The notes below the pieces were generated by a model that worked only from the letters and a program-made list of their open reading frames with translations, made no database searches and was not told the DNA's origin. From contig CANLDW010000002.1 in NCBI GenBank assembly GCA_947489525.1, positions 558,001 through 622,000 of the forward strand: a stretch of 64,000 bases of DNA, in the 5' to 3' direction. This DNA is from an uncultured Psychrobacter sp. GTDB lineage: Bacteria > Pseudomonadota > Gammaproteobacteria > Pseudomonadales > Moraxellaceae. The position numbers and the translations under genes are program-made. Of the stretch, positions 15,873 to 24,949 are shown one piece after another. Each line of letters starts with the position of its first letter. Position 1 is the first letter of the stretch.

Positions 15873-15907
15873 TATAGTCAATCAATATTAATGATGGATC
15901 GACTATA
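15873..15907. repeat. Minimal copy of the TATAGTC...GACTATA repeat
   Basis: This 35-bp element has TATAGTCAATCAATATTA on the left and GATCGACTATA on the right. Both ends match the 107-bp element at 21356-21462, but the interior is missing. It lies 20 bp upstream of the dehalogenase start, inside its probable leader or promoter, and could form a hairpin. Confidence 0.75.
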
Positions 15908-15926
15908 CTTTATACAAGGATGACTC

Positions 15927-16835
15927 ATGAAGACCCTTAGAACCCCAGACGAACATTTTACAGATCTACCTGATTTTGACTTTGCCCCTCACTACCTTAT
16001 GATTGATGATACCGAAGGCGGCGAGCTGCGCGTACATTATCTGGATGAAGGCCCAAAAGACGCTAATCCTGTTTTGCTATTACACGGCGAGCCGTCGTGG
16101 TGTTATTTGTATCGCAAAATGATACCCATTCTGACTGCCGCAGGACATCGGGTTATCGCCCCTGACCTTCCCGGATTTGGACGCTCTGATAAACCTGCGT
16201 CCCGTACGGATTATACCTATCAGCGCCACGTTGATTGGATGCAAGCAGTACTTGAGCAGTTAGATTTGCAAAATATCACTCTGTTCTGTCAAGACTGGGG
16301 CGGCTTAATTGGCTTACGTTTGGTCGCTGACAATCCAGAGCGTTTTGCACGCGTCGCTGCTGGCAATACCATGCTCCCTACAGGCGATCACGACCCAGGA
16401 GAGAGCTTTCGTCAGTGGCAACAGTTCTCGCAGGATACGCCGCAGTTTCATATTGGCGGTATCATTAAAGGCGGTACTACCACTGAGCTGTCGCAAGCCG
16501 TTATCGACGCTTACAATGCCCCCTTCCCTGATGAGTCGTATAAAGAAGGCGCAAGACAGTTTCCTATACTCGTACCGACCACGCCAGATGATCCGGCATC
16601 AAAGGCTAACCGCGCCGCTTGGGGCAAGCTTAGCCAGTGGACTAAGCCTTTTATCACCTTATTTAGCGACTCCGATCCGATTACCGCAGGCGGCGAGCGC
16701 GTATTGCAAAAGCTTATCCCAGGTACCCAAGGTCAAGCGCATACCACTATCACTAATGCTGGACATTTTTTACAAGAAGATCAAGGAGAAAAAGTAGCTG
16801 AGCGCTTAGTCCAGTTTATCGCTGATAATCCTTAA
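15927..16835 (+). CDS. dhmA: Haloalkane dehalogenase
   Basis: This 302-residue alpha/beta hydrolase belongs to the haloalkane dehalogenase family (subfamily I), which replaces the halogen of haloalkanes with hydroxyl. The nucleophile is Asp123 followed by the halide-binding Trp124 in CQDWGG. HGEPSW provides the oxyanion/halide region, an aspartate at about 248-250 (SDSDPIT) is the likely catalytic acid, and His280 in NAGHFLQED is the base. The usual family length is about 300. The natural substrate and physiological role are unknown. The ATG follows an AAGGATG-like ribosome-binding site. The gene stands alone between the macrodomain and the acidic protein, with a minimal repeat just upstream. 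Confidence 0.9.
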   Translation: MKTLRTPDEHFTDLPDFDFAPHYLMIDDTEGGELRVHYLDEGPKDANPVLLLHGEPSWCYLYRKMIPILTAAGHRVIAPDLPGFGRSDKPASRTDYTYQRHVDWMQAVLEQLDLQNITLFCQDWGGLIGLRLVADNPERFARVAAGNTMLPTGDHDPGESFRQWQQFSQDTPQFHIGGIIKGGTTTELSQAVIDAYNAPFPDESYKEGARQFPILVPTTPDDPASKANRAAWGKLSQWTKPFITLFSDSDPITAGGERVLQKLIPGTQGQAHTTITNAGHFLQEDQGEKVAERLVQFIADNP

Positions 16836-17085
16836 CACTTGGCTGCCTTCAATAGATTTTTGACCTCATTAGAGTTATTTATTATGTAGTGATATGCAAG
16901 CAGGCGGTTACTAAATAAGGGTTTAAGCAATAGCCTGTGTGTTCTTGTAGACATTGAACAGTAAATTTATATCTATGTATTGATTCACATGCCCTCTTAT
17001 CCTAGTATCTTATCTATGGGTAAATAGCATGATTCTTATGGTTTAAAAACTATAATTTCAAATACATAGATAAGGAGAATAATGA

Positions 17086-17736
17086 ATGTCAAACAATAAC
17101 ACTCAAAATAATAATACCTCTACTGAAAACGATGCGGTCATCGGTGTAGAAGTCGTTAAAGACGATACTGTCGTGTATGAAGATGGCGATTTTGAAGAGT
17201 ACAACGAAGAGCACGACTATGAAGTCGATACTGATGCCAGTTTAGATATTGCCAGTTCAGATATTGATAACATTGATACCAAAAGCACTGACGCAAAGAG
17301 TAGAGCAGACAAAAACTCAGATGCTGATAATCGCCAAACAGCTGACAAGGACCAGACGTCTAACGACAGTGATGACTCTGATAAGAACAACCGCAAGAAA
17401 AATGACGATAAGAAAAAAGATAACAGCACAACAGATGATACCGAACAAGACGACAAATCTGGTATGACAATATCAGGTATTTATCAGTGGGCAGCTAAGC
17501 TAAAGGATGACTTTACCGCCGGTACTAGTGGCAAAACGCAAGATGTGTCAGAAAAAGCGACCGCTATGATGCTCAGCAAACTTATAGATGCTGTCGATCT
17601 TGAACTCGTCGCCTTTGATAAAAGCTTAGAGTTCGCAAAAAATCTTATCGCTACTGCCGAAGAGAGACGCGAGAAGATAGTGGCTAGAAAGCAGAAATAT
17701 CAAGGTATGATTGATGAGCTAGATCAAGAAGACTAA
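17086..17736 (+). CDS. Acidic protein with disordered Asp/Ser/Lys-rich middle
   Basis: I do not recognise a family. The 216-residue protein has an Asn-rich start, a long hydrophilic middle (about residues 25-125) made mostly of D, S, N, T and K and probably disordered, and a helical C-terminal third with AKLKDDFTAGTSGK, ISGIYQWAAKL and a charged coiled-coil-like end (LIATAEERREKIVARKQKYQGMIDELDQ). There is no signal peptide or membrane helix. AAGGAG lies 9 bases before the ATG. A strong terminator follows. It may be a cytoplasmic stress or scaffold protein; this is a guess from composition only. Confidence 0.7.
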   Translation: MSNNNTQNNNTSTENDAVIGVEVVKDDTVVYEDGDFEEYNEEHDYEVDTDASLDIASSDIDNIDTKSTDAKSRADKNSDADNRQTADKDQTSNDSDDSDKNNRKKNDDKKKDNSTTDDTEQDDKSGMTISGIYQWAAKLKDDFTAGTSGKTQDVSEKATAMMLSKLIDAVDLELVAFDKSLEFAKNLIATAEERREKIVARKQKYQGMIDELDQED

Positions 17737-17756
17737 TTTTAGCCAGTTAGTTAAGA

Positions 17757-17802
17757 ATCCAATGTCAGACGTTTACGATCAGCGTTTGACATTGGATTTT
17801 TT
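17757..17802 (+). terminator. Rho-independent terminator after the acidic protein
   Basis: ATCCAATGTCAGACG pairs with CGTTTGACATTGGAT (15 bp, one G-U) around an 11-base loop, then T6 follows. It lies 20 bp after the stop at 17736 and directly before the end of the convergent glsA gene. Confidence 0.88.
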
Positions 17803-17807
17803 GTATT

Positions 17808-18731
17808 TTATTTCGAGAATACAGACCAGCCTGTCTGTTTGACTAGACGCTCTAATGCTTTTGAGCCGAGCTTAGAGTTCCCAACAGGATTAAGGCCGGG
17901 TGACCATACCGCAATTGAACCCTTACCTGGCGCAATCGTCAAGATGCCACCACCGACACCGCTTTTTCCCGGCAAGCCTACGCGATACGCAAACTCACCA
18001 GAGCCATCGTAGTGACCGCACATCATCATTAAGGAGTTAATCCGCCGCGACTGCTGTGAGTTAATCACCTTCACTCCTGTAGGTTGATTGACCCCATTGG
18101 ACACCAAAAACAGCCCAGCACGCGCCAACTGCTCACAACTCATCGCAATTGAGCAGTGATGAAAGTAAGTATTAAGTATCTTATCCACATCGTGTTTGAG
18201 GTGACCAAAAGATTTCATAAAATGAGCTAATGCAGCGTTACGATCCTCATGGTCGATCTCAGACATCGCCACTCTATAATCAAAGCCAATCGAATCATCA
18301 TCTGCGATAACTTGAACAAACTGCAAAATCTCATCCAATATCTCTGTGGGTTCGCGTCCGCTCATAATCGCATCGACCACTGCTATCGCGCCCGCATTAA
18401 TGAAGGGATTACGCGGCTTTCCCGATTCATATTCTAATATGGTAATAGAGTTAAATGGGTCGCCTGAGGGCTCACGACCGACGTGATTCCAGAGCGTACT
18501 CCCCAACCTATTGAGAGCTAGGGTTAAGGTAAATACTTTAGAGATACTTTGAATCGAGAACAGCGTATCGGCATCCCCTGCTGAATATACTTTCCCATCA
18601 GGGGTTGCGACGGCGATACCGAACTGGTTTGGATCGACATGAGCCAACTGCGGGATGTAATCTGCCACTTTTCCACGCTCGGTCTCAAGCGCCATTTCTG
18701 CAGCGATATCATCTAGAATGTGTTGCATCAT
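17808..18731 (-). CDS. glsA: Glutaminase A
   Basis: This 307-residue enzyme hydrolyses glutamine to glutamate and ammonia. It has the serine beta-lactamase-like fold with the SxxK pair Ser62-Lys65 in [10 protein letters not shown], the [12 protein letters not shown] and [12 protein letters not shown] motifs, and the C-terminal [12 protein letters not shown]. Length matches E. coli GlsA (308-310). It is cytoplasmic and supports nitrogen balance and acid resistance. It is transcribed alone on the minus strand; its end is 6 bp from the terminator of the convergent gene. The start could be either of the first two ATG codons, at 18731 or 18728. Confidence 0.95.
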   Translation of the reverse strand: MMQHILDDIAAEMALETERGKVADYIPQLAHVDPNQFGIAVATPDGKVYSAGDADTLFSIQSISKVFTLTLALNRLGSTLWNHVGREPSGDPFNSITILEYESGKPRNPFINAGAIAVVDAIMSGREPTEILDEILQFVQVIADDDSIGFDYRVAMSEIDHEDRNAALAHFMKSFGHLKHDVDKILNTYFHHCSIAMSCEQLARAGLFLVSNGVNQPTGVKVINSQQSRRINSLMMMCGHYDGSGEFAYRVGLPGKSGVGGGILTIAPGKGSIAVWSPGLNPVGNSKLGSKALERLVKQTGWSVFSK

Positions 18732-18874
18732 AAGGGGGTAACCGTGCTTTATTGGTTTGTTGAGTTAAATAGTGTCGAGTTTAACTGAATTTAGCAAGAT
18801 GTTGCGTGCAGCTTACGACACTCAATATTGTAAAGTATAAATTACTTTCATAATATTATTCAGAATCAGAACCT

Positions 18875-18911
18875 AAAAAAACCGCCCCGACCTAAGTCAA
18901 AGCGGTTTTTC
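18875..18911 (-). terminator. Rho-independent terminator of pnp
   Basis: On the minus strand AAAAACCGC pairs with GCGGTTTTTT around a 17-base loop and ends in T7. It lies about 20 bp after the pnp stop codon. Confidence 0.8.
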
Positions 18912-18929
18912 TAACTCTACTGAAACTAT

Positions 18930-21053
18930 TTATTCAGCAGTTGCTTCCTGCTCAACGCCTTTCATGGTCAGTTTAATGCGCCCACGGTTATCGACGTCTT
19001 GCACAAGTACTTTGACCGTCTGCCCTTCTTTTAGATAGTCAGAGACATTCTCGACGCGCTCTTCTGCGATTTGCGAGATATGTACCAGACCATCAGTGTT
19101 CGGTAGCACATTAACAAAGGCACCAAAGTCAACGATACGCGCAACTGTACCTTCATAGGTTTTGCCCACTTCAACTTCAGCGGTCAATGCTTCAATCTTA
19201 CCGATAGCCGCTTTCGTCGCCGCTTTGTTCTCACCAAAGATACGGATCGTACCGCCATCATCGATATCGATGACCGCGCCTGTCTCTTCGGTCAGCTGAC
19301 GAATCATCGCGCCGCCTTTACCGATCACATCACGGATCTTGTCAGGATTGATCTCAATCACGGCATAGTTAGGTGCATGCGCATTGATCTCTTTGCGGCT
19401 CTCAGGTAATACTTTGTTCATCGCATCTAAGATATGGATGCGGCCTGCGTGGGCTTGCTTCAGCGCCTGCTCCATGATGTCAGGGGTAATGCCTTCGATT
19501 TTGATATCCATCTGCAGCGCTGTAATACCATCTTTAGAACCGGCAACTTTAAAGTCCATATCGCCAAGATGATCTTCATCACCCAAGATGTCAGATAGAA
19601 CGGCAAAGCGCTCGCCTTCTTTGACCAGACCCATGGCAATACCAGCAACTGGCGCTTTTAGAGGGACACCAGCATCCATCAAAGCAAGGCTGGCACCGCA
19701 AACAGAGGCCATAGAAGACGAACCGTTTGATTCCGTAATCTCTGATACCACACGGATGACGTACGGGAAGCGCTCGCTATCAGGTAGCATCGCTTGCACA
19801 CCACGGCGCGCTAGGCGACCGTGACCGATCTCACGACGTTTTGGAATGCCTTCGCGGCCCGTCTCGCCTACTGAGAAATGCGGGAAGTTATAGTGCAGCA
19901 TGAAATGATCACGGATCGTACCCGCTAATGAGTCAATCATATTGACATCACGGCTATTGCCTAAAGTCGTCGTGACCAAGGCTTGCGTCTCACCGCGTGT
20001 AAAGAGCGCAGAACCATGCGTGTAAGGCAGTACGCCTACTTGAATATCAAGCGCGCGTACGGTCTCAAGATCTCGGCCATCAATACGCGGCTTACCCGAT
20101 AAGATGTTATCGCGAACGGTACGGTATTTTAGATCGTTATAGATGTCTTTTAATTCAGATACCTTACTATCATAATCATCAGAATCCGCATCACCTGCTA
20201 AAGCCTCTATCGCAGCATCTTTAATCTCATCAAGCTTAGCATAGCGCTCTTGCTTATCAGTAATCGTATAGGCATCCGCGACTTGTGCGCCGAACTTATC
20301 TTTCATGTTCGACTCTAGCGTTGCGTCATGCTTAGGCGCTTCGAACTGCTGCTTTGCTGTACCAACTTCCTCAGCGAGTGAGATAATGTTATCGATAACA
20401 ATTTGCTGCTGCTCGTGCCCGTACAGAACTGCGCCTAACATCTGATCTTCTGATAATTCTTTGGCCTCAGACTCAACCATGAGCACGGCAGACTTAGTTC
20501 CTGCAACCACTAGATCAAGATCACTATTCTCTAATTGCTCAAGCGTTGGATTTAGGACGTACTCGCCGCCCATGAAGCCAACACGTGCGGCTGCAACAGG
20601 ACCATTAAATGGCGCATCAGAGATAGCAAGTGCTGCTGAGGCACCAATTAAGGCAGCGATATCGGCAGACTGGGTTTTATCTGATGAGATGACAGTGGCT
20701 GTAATCTGAATCTCATTGACGTAGCCTTCTGGGAATAGCGGACGAATAGGACGGTCAATAAGACGTGAGGTTAAGGTTTCAAACTCGCTGGCACGGCCTT
20801 CGCGCTTGCCGTAAGCGCCTGGAATTTTACCTGCAGCGTACATTTTTTCTTGATAGTTTACAGTTAAGGGAAAGAAATTTTGACCCTCACGCGCTTCTGA
20901 TTTGACAACAGCAGCGACCAGTACTGAAACGCCGCCCATGTGTACTAAAATAGAATTGGCTTGGCGGGCAATACGGCCAGTTTCAATAACCACTTGTTGA
21001 TTACCGTACTGAAATTCACGCTTAACCGTGTTGAACATTGACGTATTTGTCAT
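18930..21053 (-). CDS. pnp: Polynucleotide phosphorylase
   Basis: PNPase degrades RNA 3'-to-5' using phosphate, within the degradosome and in sRNA and cold-shock metabolism. The 707-residue protein has two RNase PH domains (about residues 10-145 and 315-540) joined by an alpha-helical linker, followed by a KH domain ([20 protein letters not shown], about 558-615) and an S1 domain ([19 protein letters not shown], about 622-692). Length agrees with E. coli (711). In many gammaproteobacteria pnp lies directly behind rpsO; here 829 bp with a repeat and an rpsO terminator separate them, so pnp probably has its own promoter. A terminator follows. Confidence 0.97.
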   Translation of the reverse strand: MTNTSMFNTVKREFQYGNQQVVIETGRIARQANSILVHMGGVSVLVAAVVKSEAREGQNFFPLTVNYQEKMYAAGKIPGAYGKREGRASEFETLTSRLIDRPIRPLFPEGYVNEIQITATVISSDKTQSADIAALIGASAALAISDAPFNGPVAAARVGFMGGEYVLNPTLEQLENSDLDLVVAGTKSAVLMVESEAKELSEDQMLGAVLYGHEQQQIVIDNIISLAEEVGTAKQQFEAPKHDATLESNMKDKFGAQVADAYTITDKQERYAKLDEIKDAAIEALAGDADSDDYDSKVSELKDIYNDLKYRTVRDNILSGKPRIDGRDLETVRALDIQVGVLPYTHGSALFTRGETQALVTTTLGNSRDVNMIDSLAGTIRDHFMLHYNFPHFSVGETGREGIPKRREIGHGRLARRGVQAMLPDSERFPYVIRVVSEITESNGSSSMASVCGASLALMDAGVPLKAPVAGIAMGLVKEGERFAVLSDILGDEDHLGDMDFKVAGSKDGITALQMDIKIEGITPDIMEQALKQAHAGRIHILDAMNKVLPESRKEINAHAPNYAVIEINPDKIRDVIGKGGAMIRQLTEETGAVIDIDDGGTIRIFGENKAATKAAIGKIEALTAEVEVGKTYEGTVARIVDFGAFVNVLPNTDGLVHISQIAEERVENVSDYLKEGQTVKVLVQDVDNRGRIKLTMKGVEQEATAE

Positions 21054-21355
21054 ATAGGTTTCCTAATATTAATGATTAAAAATAATACCAGCGCTATAGC
21101 GCACGTATATTATTGCGAAAGTTTTTTGTCATCATGAATGAATAATGACAGTGTTAATAATGCAGTTGTGCTTGATCTTATCTATGCTTTCTTGATTGTT
21201 GTCTAATCGATCATCAGGACTTATTGCCTCTCGTACGTCTTACTCTATCGATATATAATCAATTCAAAATAAAATCGATACCTGAATATCGTCGTGCTCG
21301 GGTTACAAATCTTCTTTACTTGCTGTGCGCATCACACTTTTTGATACTACGGAAC
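21054..21355. other. pnp upstream region
   Basis: This is the pnp-proximal part of the 829-bp rpsO-pnp gap. It must carry the pnp leader and probably a promoter, but I could not fix one. The GGAAACC-type ribosome-binding region precedes the pnp ATG. No RNA gene or ORF with support is seen. Confidence 0.4.
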
Positions 21356-21462
21356 TATAGTCAATCAATATTAAAAGTGGTACAAGGCAGACGAGTGCAA
21401 GTACTACAGTAGTAGACTAAACGAGTCTAACGCTGTAACACTTTAATAGTGATTCGACTATA
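21356..21462. repeat. MITE-like 107-bp repeat with inverted ends
   Basis: The left end TATAGTCAATCAATATTAAA and the right end TTTAATAGTGATTCGACTATA are imperfect inverted repeats of about 20 bp. The inside contains GTGGTACAAGGCAGACGAGTG and related text. I recall such repeats as common in Psychrobacter genomes. A short internal-deletion form occurs at 15873-15907. It lies between rpsO and pnp. No transposase is present, so any mobility would be in trans. Confidence 0.8.
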
Positions 21463-21815
21463 TCATTTATAAAAAAACATCCTAGTAGCACTAAAGCGGT
21501 TTTATAGTGAAACAACTATGTGCAAGGCGTTCCTATTCTAAAATGGACTTCTTATAAAAAGGCTTTTTAATCTGTAATCTGTTCGCTCTAACCTGTTCTT
21601 ACTAGTGCAGCTAAAGAAATGTCGGTGTTTACGCTGCACTATTTTACAGTGATTTATAGCCATTGACCAATTAATTGCAAAACTTAGCAAATACTGCTAC
21701 TCCCATGATCCGACTCTAACCTCGTTATAGAAACTACTAAGAACAAAAAAGGTCAAAAAGGGATTAGAAAAGATCAATTTATTCATTCAGAAGTCATATC
21801 CTATCGAATAGCCAT
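21463..21815. other. Gap between repeat and rpsO terminator
   Basis: About 350 bp without a supported gene. Its sequence is AT-rich and carries no clear hairpin other than the rpsO terminator to its right. Nothing else is recognised. Confidence 0.4.
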
Positions 21816-21849
21816 AAAAAAACGGTGTGAAATGACTCCACACCGTTTT
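21816..21849 (-). terminator. Rho-independent terminator of rpsO
   Basis: On the minus strand AAAACGGTGTG pairs with CACACCGTTTTTTT around a 10-base loop (GAGTCATTTC). It lies 33 bp after the rpsO stop, which should largely uncouple pnp from rpsO. Confidence 0.88.
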
Positions 21850-21882
21850 GTATAACCTTCAAGTCGTATGTTACCACTTCAA

Positions 21883-22149
21883 TTAACGACGTAGACCTAA
21901 TTGGCTAATAACTGTCGTGTAACGACCAAGATCTTTACCTTTCAGATAATCTAGTAGTTTACGGCGCGTGTTAACCATACGGATAAGACCACGGCGGCTA
22001 TGGTGATCCGCTTTGTGCTCTTTAAAATGGTTTTGTAGGTCGTTGATACGCGCGCTTAGGAGTGCAATTTGCACCTCTGGTGAGCCCGTATCGTTTTCAC
22101 TGCGCTGATATTGAGCAATGATTTGTTCGCGGTCGGTATTTGTTAGCAT
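21883..22149 (-). CDS. rpsO: 30S ribosomal protein S15
   Basis: S15 is a primary 16S rRNA-binding protein of the small subunit platform. From the ATG at 22149 the protein has 88 residues, exactly the family's usual length, starting [15 protein letters not shown] and ending ISQLGLRR, with the conserved [12 protein letters not shown] and [11 protein letters not shown] segments. An upstream in-frame ATG at 22164 is rejected because GGAGA lies just before 22149. A terminator follows, then an 829-bp gap to pnp. Confidence 0.97.
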   Translation of the reverse strand: MLTNTDREQIIAQYQRSENDTGSPEVQIALLSARINDLQNHFKEHKADHHSRRGLIRMVNTRRKLLDYLKGKDLGRYTTVISQLGLRR

Positions 22150-22350
22150 AATAATCTCCAGCAATGCTAAAGCCCAGATATACTCAATTATGAGTATTTT
22201 TAAAGGCGTAAAAATAAAACTTATATATCATTCAGGACAACCCTGCATTACTAGAGTTAACCTATTAATAAATAAGCATAAATGGATGACAATCTAGCAC
22301 TCATTGATCATGACAGAACAATGCGCTAAATCGACTGGCAATTATAACAA

Positions 22351-22376
22351 GAAACTGCTGAATTATCAGCAGTTTC
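22351..22376 (-). terminator. Perfect 11-bp hairpin after the small acidic gene
   Basis: GAAACTGCTGA and TCAGCAGTTTC form a perfect stem with a 4-base loop. It lies 38 bp downstream of the stop of the 61-aa gene (minus strand). Only short T runs flank it, so it may be a weak terminator or an RNA-stabilising hairpin; its strand is not certain. Confidence 0.55.
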
Positions 22377-22413
22377 TTTAAATATTTTTAATTATTCGTA
22401 ATGGATGGCAACA

Positions 22414-22599
22414 TTACTTCTTATTACGTTTGGCTTCATCTTCAGTCGCACTGCCACCTAGATCATCATCATCAAGCGGTACTGTAGTAGCTTCAGCCAA
22501 ACTGTCAGGTGTATCATCTTCTCGTGGATTAATATCCTCAGCGAGTTTTTCTATTTGTTTTTCTTCGGCATCCATATCTTTTTTGGGCTTATCCATCAT
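22414..22599 (-). CDS. Small highly charged protein (61 aa)
   Basis: I do not recognise a named family. The 61-residue protein is almost entirely hydrophilic, with many D, E and K residues (MDKPKKDMDAEEKQIEKLAED at the start, DDDDLGG near the end), and is probably disordered. AGGAG lies 6 bases before the first of two adjacent ATG codons, so it is likely expressed. It lies in a run of small stress-type genes with the 54-aa protein and the PfpI-family protein on the same strand. Function unknown. Confidence 0.6.
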   Translation of the reverse strand: MMDKPKKDMDAEEKQIEKLAEDINPREDDTPDSLAEATTVPLDDDDLGGSATEDEAKRNKK

Positions 22600-22740
22600 T
22601 TGTCTCCTAAGATTACCATTATTAAATGCTGATCTAAATATTGATTTAAATACTGATTTAGATACTACGTCACGTATTAAATCTCAAAAATGCTAACAAG
22701 TAGTTAACATTCTGAATATATTAAGATTTTAGAATTACTT

Positions 22741-22905
22741 TTAGTTATCGTCTTTCTTAGCGTTTTCTACATTATCGGCGATGCGATCTGCAGCCTTTTC
22801 ATTATCTTTGGTATAGTTATCTTCGGTTTGGTTCTTAAGTGAAGCCATCGCTGACTCAGAACGTTCTTGTTCGATCTTAGTATCGTTTGGATTAGGCTGT
22901 GCCAT
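22741..22905 (-). CDS. Small hydrophilic protein (54 aa)
   Basis: A short frame reads MAQPNPNDTKIEQERSESAM and continues to KDDN, 54 residues, rich in N, D, E and K without hydrophobic segments. AAGGAA precedes the ATG by 6 bases. Its composition and small size resemble the 61-aa neighbour, and it lies 54 bp downstream of the PfpI-family gene on the same strand, so the three may form one unit. It has the look of hydrophilic stress-induced proteins, but no family is assigned. Confidence 0.6.
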   Translation of the reverse strand: MAQPNPNDTKIEQERSESAMASLKNQTEDNYTKDNEKAADRIADNVENAKKDDN

Positions 22906-22959
22906 AATAAATTCCTTAATATTTTAGTTATTTAAACGAAATGAGATTTAGAGTAATAA

Positions 22960-23484
22960 TTAAGATAATGCTTTATCAATCGCTTCAACGAAGTTCTTGA
23001 TGTCATCAGGATTTCGTGAAGTAATTAAGTTGCCATCAACGACAACGGTTTTATCTTCAAAGTTTGCGCCAGCGTTTTCAAGATCATTTTGCAGCGTGTG
23101 ATAAGCAGTTAAAGTTTTACCTTTAGCGATACCTGTATTAACCAGTATCCAAGGCGCGTGACAAATCACTGCTAAAGGCTTACCAGCATCGTTGATAGCG
23201 TTGACAATGCTATGAGCTTCTTCGTTGCCACGTATAGTATCTGCATTTACCGTACCGCCTGGTACAACCAACGCATCATAATCAGCTGGGTTAGCATCTT
23301 TTGCAAAATTATCAGCAGTAAACGTATCTGCCTTGTTAACATCTTGCTGCATAGCTTGTACTTGCTTGTCATCATTAGTAGTAATCAGCAAGGTCTTATA
23401 GCCCTTTTCTTCTAATAGCTTATTGACCTCTTCGTACTCAGCTTGTTCAAAATTATTGTGGAGTAAAAAAGCAATGGTTTTCAT
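22960..23484 (-). CDS. DJ-1/PfpI-family protein (type 1 glutamine amidotransferase-like)
   Basis: The 174-residue protein has the DJ-1/PfpI fold: a nucleophile elbow with Cys108-His109 in AVICHAPW, a glutamate near residues 18-19 (AEYEEV) expected to contact the cysteine, and the ALVVPGG strand. It is close to the YhbO/YraA/PfpI group, described as general stress proteins, glyoxalases or deglycases; which activity applies here is not decidable. AAGGA lies before the ATG. It heads a run of small hydrophilic proteins toward rpsO. Confidence 0.87.
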   Translation of the reverse strand: MKTIAFLLHNNFEQAEYEEVNKLLEEKGYKTLLITTNDDKQVQAMQQDVNKADTFTADNFAKDANPADYDALVVPGGTVNADTIRGNEEAHSIVNAINDAGKPLAVICHAPWILVNTGIAKGKTLTAYHTLQNDLENAGANFEDKTVVVDGNLITSRNPDDIKNFVEAIDKALS

Positions 23485-23623
23485 AGTAATCCTTATATTT
23501 ATGAGTAAATTTTAGTTAGTAAGTAAAATTAAGTTTTTATTATAATTAGTCTTTTACTTTCCAAAATAATTATTGTTAATGTTACTTATAATCTTACTTC
23601 TTATTATTACTTATTATTTTTAG
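23485..23623. other. AT-rich spacer upstream of the PfpI-family gene
   Basis: Part of a 394-bp AT-rich gap between truB and the PfpI gene. It contains many TTAGT/TTATT strings and presumably the PfpI promoter, but nothing specific can be fixed. Confidence 0.4.
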
Positions 23624-23663
23624 CTTCCTATCTTCCTATCTTCCTATCTTCCTATCTTCCTAT
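23624..23663. repeat. Octanucleotide tandem repeat (CTTCCTAT)x5
   Basis: Five exact head-to-tail copies of CTTCCTAT form a 40-bp run, about 140 bp upstream of the PfpI-family start codon. A second direct repeat, ATAGTTATATCAAA twice, follows at about 23720-23749. Confidence 0.9.
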
Positions 23664-23786
23664 CTTAGTATAATTATTATTTCTCCTAAACTATCTTATA
23701 AAGTTATTATTTTCTTATTTATAGTTATATCAAATTATAGTTATATCAAAACTGAACGCTTTCCTTAGCCTTCATATTAAGTATAT

Positions 23787-23820
23787 AAAAAAAGCAGGTT
23801 ACACCATAGAAGTAACCTGC
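23787..23820 (-). terminator. Rho-independent terminator of truB
   Basis: On the minus strand GCAGGTTAC pairs with GTAACCTGC (9 bp, 9-base loop) and is followed by T7. It lies about 60 bp after the truB stop and closes the rimP-truB block. Confidence 0.88.
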
Positions 23821-23878
23821 AATGAAATGTGAGGATATGTGATTAGTGTAATGCGCTGGTAATTAGTATAAGGTAAAA

Positions 23879-24940
23879 CTACAGTTGGATGAGCTTTTTA
23901 GGTTGTAAGCGACCACTTAGACTCAAAGCTCCTAAACCGATGAAGCAACCTGACTCGTCAACAAGACGAATATCGGTAGGTATCTCTTGAGCTAAGTTAG
24001 TATCAGTATTGCGTGCACCACTAATATCAGTCTGTGAAGGCCTGTCTACGAGTGTATTTGGATTGCTTAGCTGCTGCTGAACTGTAGTGGCGAGGTAAGC
24101 TTTCAGCTCACTATCGATCTGTTCAGTTACATTTAAACGTTGACCCAAGCGTACACGGGCTACTTGTTCAGCGCTGAGCGCAAGCTTAGCGTTAATATCT
24201 ATGCATGCATCTACTGGTAGGAGCTGGGTTTGACGTGTCTCAATAGTCATAGCCTCAAGCGTGGGCAGATCAACGGCATTATCGATAGTAAAATTGCCTA
24301 CTTGTAAGCGGCGTAAAGCAGTTAGATGTCCTACGGTACCAAGAGCTTGAGCAATATCTTCTGCTAAAACACGTACATAAGTCCCTTTAGAACAAGTGAC
24401 TGTTAGCTCAATACGTGTGTCACTGATAAGGTGAAGCGCAATATCCTTGATCACAATAGCTCTTGGTGGCCGCTCAACCTCTATTCCTGCGCGCGCATAC
24501 TCATACAGCTTTTTGCCATCCTTTTTGAGCGCAGAATACATCGGTGGTACCTGCTGCTGCGCGCCCATAAACTGCTTAGCGATAGCGTCAAGTAAGTCTT
24601 GCTTCAGTACAGGAACAGCCATGTGCTGGATTACTTGACCCTCCGCATCACCTGTATCGGTCTGCGCCCCTAACAATACAGTAGCTCGATAAGACTTATC
24701 GGCATCCAGCTGATAATGACTAAACTTGGTTGCCTCTCCTAAGCAAATCGGCAATAAACCTGTCGCCATAGGATCAAGCGTACCTGTGTGACCAGCCTTT
24801 TTGCTATTGTGCTTGGGCGATTGAAATAAGTATTTGACCTTTGACACAACCTGCTGTGACGTCATTCCTTGTGGTTTATCAATCAATATAACCCCAGAAA
24901 CTTTAGTTTTATTCGATAATGTATCAGCTTGTTTAGACAT
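23879..24940 (-). CDS. truB: tRNA pseudouridine-55 synthase
   Basis: TruB converts uridine 55 in the T loop of tRNAs to pseudouridine and acts as a tRNA chaperone. The 353-residue protein has GVILIDKPQGMTS, the catalytic Asp56 in HTGTLDPMATGLLP and the CSKGTYVRVLAEDI motif. It is longer than E. coli TruB (314); a polar stretch of about 40 residues (near 285-325) precedes the short C-terminal sheet segment GCFIGLGALSLSGRLQPKKLI. It starts 9 bp after the rbfA stop codon and is clearly co-transcribed with it. Confidence 0.95.
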   Translation of the reverse strand: MSKQADTLSNKTKVSGVILIDKPQGMTSQQVVSKVKYLFQSPKHNSKKAGHTGTLDPMATGLLPICLGEATKFSHYQLDADKSYRATVLLGAQTDTGDAEGQVIQHMAVPVLKQDLLDAIAKQFMGAQQQVPPMYSALKKDGKKLYEYARAGIEVERPPRAIVIKDIALHLISDTRIELTVTCSKGTYVRVLAEDIAQALGTVGHLTALRRLQVGNFTIDNAVDLPTLEAMTIETRQTQLLPVDACIDINAKLALSAEQVARVRLGQRLNVTEQIDSELKAYLATTVQQQLSNPNTLVDRPSQTDISGARNTDTNLAQEIPTDIRLVDESGCFIGLGALSLSGRLQPKKLIQL

Positions 24941-24949
24941 AGCAGCAAT

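Noticed and set aside
23624-23663. CRISPR array
   Set aside because: Units are 8 bp and adjacent with no spacers; this is a simple tandem repeat.
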